Of a DNA stretch of 7,212 nt, positions 1-5,421 are shown in pieces. The translations under genes were made by a program, and so were the position numbers. The notes below the pieces were generated by a model. It had not been told where the DNA came from, did no database searches, and worked only from the letters and a program-made list of their open reading frames with translations. This DNA is from Chthoniobacterales bacterium (lineage in GTDB: Bacteria; Verrucomicrobiota; Verrucomicrobiia; Chthoniobacterales; UBA6821). Where the stretch lies: assembly GCA_021733705.1 (NCBI GenBank), contig JAIPKF010000070.1, forward strand, positions 1-7,212, given 5' to 3'. Within the stretch, counting starts at the first letter, position 1; each line of letters opens with the position of its first letter.

Positions 1-137
1 ATCATTACTGCGTTGGTCTCGAATTGTGATTTGGGCGGTATGTACTCATACAGCCCGGCATCACAATCCTTCGCCCGCCTTGTACTAATAAGCTTTGCAC
101 GGCGCCTCATGACGATTCAGTATGAAATATCCGGGTT
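1..137. repeat. Palindromic repeat unit A (partial, cut by window start)
   Basis: This is the right-hand three quarters of a repeat unit whose start lies outside the window. It carries the central hairpin GTATG-TACT-CATAC at 38-51 and ends with AGTATGAAATAT followed by CCGGGTT at 119-137. Its left part matches units B and C (CTGCGTT, CTC, TGATTTGG) and the run just after the centre (CAGCCCGGCATCA) matches unit C, so it belongs to the same subtype but is the most diverged copy. The distance from hairpin centre to the ATGAAATAT end is about 3 bases longer than in B and C. No protein is called here although one plus-strand frame is open. Confidence 0.85.
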
Positions 138-153
138 AACCCGCATATTTCAT
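122..153. repeat. Junction palindrome between units A and B
   Basis: The end of unit A and the start of unit B form a palindrome centred between 137 and 138. ATGAAATAT (122-130) pairs with ATATTTCAT (145-153), and the core CGGGTTAACCCG (132-143) is a perfect 12-bp palindrome. Only the pair 131/144 breaks the symmetry. An equivalent junction lies at 1771-1810. Such a site could form a cruciform or bind a dimeric protein; neither role is shown by the sequence alone. Confidence 0.85.
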
Positions 154-317
154 CCCGATCACCTACGGAAGCCGGGAAGCCAGATGGATGCTGCGTTAGA
201 CTCACATTTTGATTTGGACAGTATGTACACATACAGCCCTGCATCAAAATGCTCGACTGCCTTACCCCATCAGCCTTCGCGGCCTCCTCGTTACGATCAG
301 TATGAAATGTCCGGGTT
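138..317. repeat. Palindromic repeat unit B (full, subtype I)
   Basis: A complete unit: core 145-310 (166 bp) flanked by AACCCGC on the left and CCGGGTT on the right. It begins ATATTTCAT and ends ATGAAATGT, so its ends are inverted copies with one change in the right end. The central hairpin GTATG-TACA-CATAC is at 221-234, at the exact midpoint. By eye it aligns without gaps to unit C (1618-1783), with about a dozen differences and an identical stretch at 171-239. The plus-strand frame is open, but most differences from C change the amino acid, so there is no sign of protein-level selection. Confidence 0.9.
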
Positions 318-368
318 ACCTGTGGAAGCCGTGAAGGTAGATGGCACAACACCAGTACTCATAAGAGT
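318..368. repeat. Decayed remnant of a further repeat unit
   Basis: Right after the CCGGGTT end of unit B, positions 318-344 match the left arm of unit B (161-187) at 22 of 27 bases, including GGAAGCCG and AGATGG. The unit's first bases, which should carry ATATTTCAT, are missing. Further on, GTACTCATA at 355-363 is identical to the hairpin-loop region of unit A (42-50). I read this as a third tandem unit that lost its start and part of its middle. The first block is convincing; the second is short and could be chance. The remnant ends about 20 bases from the stop codon of the hydrolase gene. Confidence 0.6.
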
Positions 369-385
369 CTAGACTTTTCCCTCCT

Positions 386-1549
386 TTATTTATTCTTGGA
401 GTAAAGTTCTTTAAGGGCTTTGTAAGCCGGCCTGGGATTGCGGTCGATATCAACAATTCCCCACCATTCTTCATTAAAAACGTAATCAGGGTAAGGGCCT
501 TCACCTTTTTCTATTATCCCTCCAGTCTCCTGTTTGCTCGGAGAGCCTTTAGGATCTTTCCACCATTCATCATTCCATTCAAAAATACAGCCTCCAACTA
601 AGACATTGTTAGGATTCACTGCAGACAAATTATTTAATATTTCGGTAATAAGACTGCGCGTAGCGATTTCCTGAGAGGTATCATCTTCGGCATTAATTAA
701 AGTATTAAAAGCATCTGCACCGCATTCTCCGATGTAGAGTGGCTTGGTCATATGGCAGGCCCATTGATGAAGGCGATTACCAAAACTCAATCCATGATAA
801 ATATTGATACCAAAGAGATCGACTGAATCGAGTTTGGCTAGTTGAGCTAAATGGGATCTATTTTTTAGAATTCTCGCAGAAACGCCTGTGCTCACAGGAT
901 GATTTTTATCAAGAAGTTTGATGTAAGTAGCACTATTTTTTACGAGTTTCAAAGAGTCGTGAAATCCGAGGCCCTCAGGATGTTTTGGGTCCATTTTTTT
1001 GCTATAAAAATAGTTGATATCCCATTCATTTCCAACTTCCCAAATGAGAGTAGAGGGATGGTTTTTTAAAAGTGTTATAGTGGAACTCAGGTTTTGAAAG
1101 GAAGTTTGATGGCTACTGAGAACTGGAACAATCGTTCGTAGTTGATATTTCGTGAGTAGTTTGAGGATGCGTGAATCAATAATAGGAAAGTAAGTTCGAA
1201 TCGTGTTAATGCCTGCAGCGTGCATCATTTGAAAATCATGTTGAATAACCGCTAAGTCTTTTCCAGTAGGGTTGTTGATCATAAGGTCCTCTGGAAAGTT
1301 TCCTCCTTTGCGGACAGGGCTATAACAGATCCCCTTCATAATAAAAGGGTCTCCATGAACCAGCAGTTGCCTTCCAGAAGTAAATACACCCTCCTTAGAA
1401 GAGGAATTTGTAGCTTTTGCAGAATTCTTTAATGGAGCTAAAGAGGAGCTGTTTTGAGAAGGAGAAGAATTGAATGGAAAAGCAGAGCCTATTCCAGATG
1501 AAATAATCATTACTAGTGAGATAAGTAAGAGTAGCTTTAATCGCTTCAT
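386..1549 (-). CDS. Secreted clan GH-A glycoside hydrolase (GH2/GH5-like TIM barrel)
   Basis: A 387-residue protein predicted to cleave or transfer beta-linked glycans outside the cytoplasm; the substrate cannot be read from sequence. Residues 1-23 form a signal peptide (MKR, then a hydrophobic run, ending GSA). A Ser/Asn-rich low-complexity linker covers about 25-52. The barrel starts near GRQLLVHGDPFIMKGICYSP (59-78). The clan GH-A pair is visible: acid/base Glu175 in WEVGNEWD (strand 4) and nucleophile Glu275 in YIGECGAD (strand 7), 100 residues apart as expected. The C-terminal part has FEWNDEWW (323-330) and GIVDIDRNPRPAYKALKELY, typical of GH2-type barrels. No carbohydrate-binding module is seen. 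The ATG at 1549 precedes the basic signal-peptide start; the ribosome site is weak (GAAG about 5 bases upstream). It stands alone, with repeats on both sides. Alternatives are a beta-1,3-glucanase, a mannanase or a transglycosylase. Confidence 0.87.
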   Translation of the reverse strand: MKRLKLLLLISLVMIISSGIGSAFPFNSSPSQNSSSLAPLKNSAKATNSSSKEGVFTSGRQLLVHGDPFIMKGICYSPVRKGGNFPEDLMINNPTGKDLAVIQHDFQMMHAAGINTIRTYFPIIDSRILKLLTKYQLRTIVPVLSSHQTSFQNLSSTITLLKNHPSTLIWEVGNEWDINYFYSKKMDPKHPEGLGFHDSLKLVKNSATYIKLLDKNHPVSTGVSARILKNRSHLAQLAKLDSVDLFGINIYHGLSFGNRLHQWACHMTKPLYIGECGADAFNTLINAEDDTSQEIATRSLITEILNNLSAVNPNNVLVGGCIFEWNDEWWKDPKGSPSKQETGGIIEKGEGPYPDYVFNEEWWGIVDIDRNPRPAYKALKELYSKNK

Positions 1550-1610
1550 AATGCTTCAAAGTATTACTCAAAATAGCCGTGCTAGGCAATAAACGAATTG
1601 CTAGAACCCT

Positions 1611-1790
1611 AACCCGCATATTTCATACTAATCTACTGCGGAGGCCGGGAAGCCAGATGGATGCTGCGTTAGACTCACATTTTGATTTGGACAGTATGTA
1701 CACATACAGCCCGGCATCAAAATGCTCGTCTGCCTTACCCCATCAGCCTTCGCGGTCTCCTCGTCACGATCAGTATGAAATATCCGGGTT
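1611..1790. repeat. Palindromic repeat unit C (full, subtype I)
   Basis: Core 1618-1783 (166 bp) between AACCCGC and CCGGGTT. It begins ATATTTCATACTAATC and ends GATCAGTATGAAATAT, a near-perfect terminal inverted repeat. The centre is GTATG-TACA-CATAC at 1694-1707. The two arms are also related internally: CCGGGAAGCCAGATGG on the left corresponds to the reverse complement of CCATCAGCCTTCGCGG on the right, and ATTTTGAT to ATCAAAAT. Folded, it gives an imperfect stem of about 80 bp with a 4-base loop. It lies in the same orientation as unit B, which is on the far side of the hydrolase gene. Confidence 0.92.
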
Positions 1791-1810
1791 AACCCGCCTA
1801 TTTCATACAG
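1771..1810. repeat. Junction palindrome between units C and D
   Basis: A palindrome centred between 1790 and 1791 where unit C meets unit D. CAGTATGAAATAT (1771-1783) faces TATTTCATACAG (1799-1810) across the perfect 12-bp core CGGGTTAACCCG (1785-1796). Pairs 1772/1809, 1783/1798 and 1784/1797 are broken; all others match. It has the same core and arms as the junction at 122-153. Confidence 0.88.
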
Positions 1811-1970
1811 ATTCTGCTGCGGCTTGCGAACACCTGATGGATACTGCGTCAGCCTCGAATTGCTCCTCGGGCAGTATGAAACATAGAGCCGTCGTCGTAA
1901 TCCATCACCTTTCTTGTCCCCATCAGTCTTCGCAGCTTCCTCATGACGATCATTATGAAATATCCAGGTT
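1791..1970. repeat. Palindromic repeat unit D (full, subtype II)
   Basis: Core 1798-1963 (166 bp), directly following unit C with a 180-bp period. The termini (TATTTCATA and ATGAAATAT) are those of the family, but the interior differs from B and C: TGCGGCTTGCGAACACCTGATGG on the left (in two parts, 1817-1840) and a centre GTATG-AAA-CATAG at 1874-1886, where one stem base is changed from the CATAC seen in unit E. The right flank CCAGGTT is a one-base variant of CCGGGTT. Unit E (from 7066) is the same subtype. Arm-to-arm symmetry is weaker than in C but present (GCGAA, TGATGG on both arms). Confidence 0.9.
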
Positions 1971-2044
1971 CTATATTTTTGTTTGAAAACAAACTTGATG
2001 CTTGACTCCTTAAGGACTACTCTCCATGAACGAATTTTTTGAAT
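1971..2044 (+). promoter_or_regulatory. Leader of the TPR-like gene with a 9-codon upstream ORF
   Basis: Between unit D and the TPR-like gene are a small inverted repeat, GTTTG-AAAA-CAAAC (1981-1994), and the palindrome TCCTTAAGGA (2007-2016), whose right half is a good ribosome binding site. That site is well placed for the ATG at 2026, which opens only a 9-residue peptide (MNEFFEYVY, stop 2053-2055) in a different frame from the TPR-like protein. The short ORF contains a run of six T (2035-2040) and its stop overlaps the start region of the longer frame. It may be a translational-coupling leader, or the real start of the gene reached by slippage at the T run. No convincing promoter was found. 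Confidence 0.45.
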
Positions 2045-2653
2045 ATGTTTACTGAAACACCCCTTATATCTCCTCCACCTTTAGTCCTGTTGTGGGGACA
2101 ACATCGCCAAAAAATAGTTGCTTCACTACTCCTTGTAATGAGTCTCATTTTTATTATTGGAGTTCTTTTTTTCTGGAAGCAGTCAGAGCGTCTTTCTTCA
2201 GAGAGACTTTTATCGGCTGCTCGCGGTTTAGAGGGATGGCAAAAAGTAGTTCGTCGCTATCCTCACTCAGGAGCTGCTGCTAATGCTCTTCTACTTCTAG
2301 CAGGAGCTCAGGCAAATAATCACAGTTTTGAAGAATCTAATAAAACATATACTCATTTTTTAAAGTCCTTTGCACATTATCCCCTTGCTGTTTCTGCTTA
2401 TTTAGGAAAAGCCATGAATGAGGATGCATTGGGTCATTCAGATCAGGCAATCAGAGAGCTTCAACAAGCAGTGGCTGCTTATCCCAAGTCTTATGCTGCT
2501 CCTGAGGCATTGCTCCTAGAAGCTCGGATCATGGCTCGGTTGGGTAAAAAAGAAGAAGCTAAACGTCTTCTGCAGATGATTACAAATCAGTATCCTGATT
2601 CCCTTGTGAGCACCATTGTCTTAAAACAAGGAATAGCAAGTTCACATCCCTAA
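2045..2653 (+). CDS. Single-pass membrane protein with TPR-like helical repeats
   Basis: A 202-residue protein from ATG 2045. Residues 1-22 are short and cytoplasmic with basic residues just before the membrane (GQHRQK). One strong transmembrane segment spans about 23-44, followed by WKQSER and an extracytoplasmic region. From about residue 57 the sequence has alternating helices with the TPR-type spacing: YPHS...A, YPLAVSAYLGKA, GHSDQAIRELQQAVAAYPKS, GKKEEAKRLLQMITNQYPDS. The layout (N-terminal anchor plus C-terminal TPRs, just over 200 residues) resembles YfgM-like envelope helpers, but no orthology is claimed. Such domains usually mediate protein contacts. It lies 75 bases upstream of gyrB on the same strand. 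The start is uncertain: TTG 2039 adds two residues, and the best ribosome site serves ATG 2026 in another frame. Confidence 0.8.
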   Translation: MFTETPLISPPPLVLLWGQHRQKIVASLLLVMSLIFIIGVLFFWKQSERLSSERLLSAARGLEGWQKVVRRYPHSGAAANALLLLAGAQANNHSFEESNKTYTHFLKSFAHYPLAVSAYLGKAMNEDALGHSDQAIRELQQAVAAYPKSYAAPEALLLEARIMARLGKKEEAKRLLQMITNQYPDSLVSTIVLKQGIASSHP

Positions 2654-2663
2654 TAAAAAAGCG

Positions 2664-2692
2664 TTGATCCGCTCCACACTGTTCACTAGGAT
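2664..2692 (+). promoter_or_regulatory. Candidate sigma70-type promoter for gyrB
   Basis: TTGATC (2664-2669) and TAGGAT (2687-2692) are separated by exactly 17 bases and match the consensus hexamers at 4 of 6 positions each. Transcription would start near 2699, about 30 bases before the gyrB ATG. Placement just after the TPR-like stop codon (2653) fits a promoter specific to gyrB. The match is modest. Confidence 0.4.
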
Positions 2693-2728
2693 GTATTTTC
2701 TGTTTCGAATCCTTGTGTGAGTTTTCCC

Positions 2729-5356
2729 ATGTCAAAAAAAAGTAACCTTCCTGAAGTAACTGCCGAATCCCATGAAATGAGTTCTTCAACTCAGGAAGAT
2801 TTTGTTCCAGAAAAACAAGATACCTCAGGAGGGGAGACCTATGGAGCAGCTCAAATCGACAAACTCGAAGGTCTTGAGGCGGTGCGCAAACGACCTGGTA
2901 TGTATATCGGGGATCCAGATGAACGTGGACTTCATCACTGTGTTTTCGAAGTACTTGATAATTCCATTGATGAGCACCTAGCAGGTTTTTGTTCCCGTGT
3001 GGAGGTGATTATTCATAGCGATGGCTCGGTATCTATTCGTGATAACGGTCGTGGTATTCCAGTTGATGTTCATCCAAAATTTAAAATCCCAGCGCTCGAG
3101 TTAGTACTTACGAATCTTCATGCAGGAGGAAAGTTTGGCCAGGGGGCTTACAAGTATAGCGGTGGTCTTCATGGAGTTGGTGCTAAGTGCGTGAATGCTC
3201 TCTCTACTTGGTTCAAAGTAGAAGTAATGCGAGAAGGGAAAGTTTTTTTCATGTCTTTTTCACAAGGAAGAACGACTCAAAAGCTCACTGTCCTTAGCGA
3301 ACTTAAAAACAAAAAACAGACAGGAACATTTATCACATTCCTTCCCGATCCTGAGATTTTTACGATCACCACAACTTTTAAGTTTGAACGTCTTGCTTCA
3401 CGCCTTCGTGAGCTTGCTTTCCTGAATCCTGGAATTGAAATTGTCCTCACCGATGAGCGTGATGATGACGATCATAAGCCAAGGCATGAAAAGTTTTTCT
3501 ATAAATATGGTATCGCTGAATTTGTCCGGCAGCTTGGAGAAACCAGGCAGGTCATCCATCCTAAGCCCATCAACATTTCTAGAAAACGAGACGATATTTT
3601 TGTTGATGTTGTTTTGCAGTACAACGATTCCTACAGCGACCAGATCCTTTGCTTTGCTAACTCGATTCCCAATCCTGATGGAGGGACCCATTTAACTGGA
3701 TTTAGGACAGCACTGACGCGTGCCATTAATCAGCATGCTAAGGCTAATAATTTAATTAAAGAAAAAGATCCTGCTCTCTCTGGTGACGATGTGCGTGAAG
3801 GGTTAGTAGCTGTCTTAAGTGTGAAGCTACCGAATCCACGTTTTGAGTCTCAGACAAAGGTCAAATTAGTGAATACTGAGGTTGATGGTATTGTGAACTC
3901 AGCTGTCTACGAGGGACTGATGGTTTATTTTGATCAGAATCCAGCAGTGGCCAAAAAAGTGATTGAAAAAGGGCTCACTGCTGCACGTGCTCGGGAGGCT
4001 GCTCGCAAAGCCCGTGAAACTGTTCGTAAGAGTGCCCTCACAGGAGGAGGGCTTCCTGGAAAGTTAGCAGATTGTTCAGAACGTGATCCAGCTTTAACCG
4101 AACTCTACATTGTCGAGGGTGATAGTGCTGGTGGGAGTGCTAAACAAGGCCGTGACCGCCGTTTTCAAGCTATCCTCCCGATTCGTGGAAAATTGATCAA
4201 TGTTCAAAAAGCCCGTCTTGATAAAGTCCTTCAGAATACAGAAATTCAGACAATGATCACCGCCGTGGGCACAGGTATCGGGGATGGAAATCAGGAAGGA
4301 GCATTCAATATTGAGAAACTCCGCTATGGAAAAATCATCATCATGACAGATGCCGATGTTGATGGATCCCATATTCGCACTTTGCTTTTAACCTTCTTCT
4401 ACAATCAGATGCCACAGCTTATTCGACGTGGCCATATCTACATTGCTCAGCCTCCACTCTATCAAATCAAGCGTAAGAAGAGGGAGGAGTATGTCGATGA
4501 TGATCTGCAACTCAACCGTATTCTTATCTCTCTTGGTGCTGAAGAAGTAAAATTAGTAAGTGTTCATGATGGAAAGGAATTTAGTGCGGTTCAGCTCAAA
4601 GAAATCCTAGAATTATTAGAACGACTTCAAAAATATAATGAAGCCATCCGGCGTCTTGGAGGAAATTTTGGAGACTATCTCCAGACATTTCACACAAAGA
4701 GAGTCCTTGCCAATTACTTGGTTGTGGTTCGGGCTGGAAATCAAGAGCAAGTAGAATATTTCCATGACGAAACAGCTCTTCGTGATTTTTCCACTGCGAA
4801 CCCTGATTTAAATCTTTTTGAAATTTCCAATTTAGGAAATGAACTTGAAGGGCCTGAGGTAGTTGAAGGAGAACTCTCTAATGTTCTTTTAGAAAAAACA
4901 CTCTCCCGTGAAAAGAAGTCAGGAATTCGTAAGCGCCGTGCGCGCTTATTGGAAATTCATGAATCCAAGGGAATCGAGAAATTGATTGTAGAGCTTGCTG
5001 CCAAGGGAATGAATATTGAGCAATATGATGAGAGTGCTACTCCTCTTTTTAAAATGATCGATGGAGAGACAACTCACGATATTTTCTCTATAGGAAATAT
5101 TTTAGAAATGGTCAAAGAAGTCGGGCGCCGTGGTGTTCAGATCAAGCGATTTAAAGGTCTTGGAGAGATGAATGCAAAAGAGCTCTATGAAACAACCATG
5201 AAACCAGAGAGGCGTCGCTTTCTCAAAGTAGAGCTCAATGATGATAATTCTCTTGAAGCAGGAAAGATGTTCAATCTTCTCATGGGAGAAGTCGTAGAAC
5301 CCCGTCGACACTTTATCGAGGATAATGCTCTCAATGTCCGTAATTTAGATGTGTAG
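2729..5356 (+). CDS. gyrB: DNA gyrase subunit B
   Basis: ATPase subunit of DNA gyrase; with GyrA it introduces negative supercoils. 875 residues from ATG 2729. An acidic, Ser/Gln/Glu-rich N-terminal extension of about 40 residues precedes the conserved LEGLEAVRKRPGMYIGD. The GHKL ATPase motifs follow: EVLDNSIDE (about 74-82), DNGRGIP (105-111) and YKYSGGLHGVG. The switch-lysine QTK is in NPRFESQTKVKL. The TOPRIM motifs are EGDSAGGSAKQGRD (Glu463) and DADVDGSH (541-548), the metal-binding residues. The distance from there to KGLGEMN (from 809) is about 270 residues, so the long insert known from E. coli GyrB is present, which favours GyrB over ParE. The C-terminus (MGEVVEPRRHFIEDNAL) is intact. 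GTG 2717 in frame would add four residues; ATG 2729 is preferred, though only a weak GTGAG lies upstream. gyrA is not in the window. Confidence 0.98.
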   Translation: MSKKSNLPEVTAESHEMSSSTQEDFVPEKQDTSGGETYGAAQIDKLEGLEAVRKRPGMYIGDPDERGLHHCVFEVLDNSIDEHLAGFCSRVEVIIHSDGSVSIRDNGRGIPVDVHPKFKIPALELVLTNLHAGGKFGQGAYKYSGGLHGVGAKCVNALSTWFKVEVMREGKVFFMSFSQGRTTQKLTVLSELKNKKQTGTFITFLPDPEIFTITTTFKFERLASRLRELAFLNPGIEIVLTDERDDDDHKPRHEKFFYKYGIAEFVRQLGETRQVIHPKPINISRKRDDIFVDVVLQYNDSYSDQILCFANSIPNPDGGTHLTGFRTALTRAINQHAKANNLIKEKDPALSGDDVREGLVAVLSVKLPNPRFESQTKVKLVNTEVDGIVNSAVYEGLMVYFDQNPAVAKKVIEKGLTAARAREAARKARETVRKSALTGGGLPGKLADCSERDPALTELYIVEGDSAGGSAKQGRDRRFQAILPIRGKLINVQKARLDKVLQNTEIQTMITAVGTGIGDGNQEGAFNIEKLRYGKIIIMTDADVDGSHIRTLLLTFFYNQMPQLIRRGHIYIAQPPLYQIKRKKREEYVDDDLQLNRILISLGAEEVKLVSVHDGKEFSAVQLKEILELLERLQKYNEAIRRLGGNFGDYLQTFHTKRVLANYLVVVRAGNQEQVEYFHDETALRDFSTANPDLNLFEISNLGNELEGPEVVEGELSNVLLEKTLSREKKSGIRKRRARLLEIHESKGIEKLIVELAAKGMNIEQYDESATPLFKMIDGETTHDIFSIGNILEMVKEVGRRGVQIKRFKGLGEMNAKELYETTMKPERRRFLKVELNDDNSLEAGKMFNLLMGEVVEPRRHFIEDNALNVRNLDV

Positions 5357-5421
5357 TGGCATCTTTAAAAGCTTCTAGTCTTTTTCCCACTGAAGTCCGC
5401 TTTTTGGTACTGATCCCTATT
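5357..5421. other. Short convergent intergenic gap between gyrB and nadB
   Basis: These 65 bases separate the gyrB and nadB stop codons, so both transcripts end here. No strong GC-rich hairpin with a T-run was found in either direction; only a weak GTGG/CCAC pairing and several T-runs are present. Termination may be factor-dependent or read into the opposite gene. Confidence 0.5.

Noticed and set aside
366..378. AGTCTAGACT palindrome followed by T-run downstream of the hydrolase
   Set aside because: It is a 10-bp palindrome with no loop, so it cannot form a useful terminator hairpin, and the T-run is on the wrong side for the minus-strand gene.
1561..1610. Transposon-type terminal inverted repeats bounding the hydrolase segment (319-1609)
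   Set aside because: The sequences just inside the two edges do not match each other as inverted repeats; only a short CGAATTGCT shared with unit D was seen, which may be chance.
1..1970. CRISPR array
   Set aside because: Periodicity is 180 bp with whole-unit homology and no short repeat/unique spacer pattern; no cas genes are present.
1579..1986. 135-codon plus-strand open frame across units C and D
   Set aside because: It consists almost entirely of palindromic repeat; a similar frame is open on the other strand, differences between copies are mostly non-synonymous, and no ribosome site precedes it.
2655..2675. Possible minus-strand terminator (AGCG-GATCAA-CGCT then T-run)
   Set aside because: The stem is only 4 bp and no minus-strand gene lies upstream of it.
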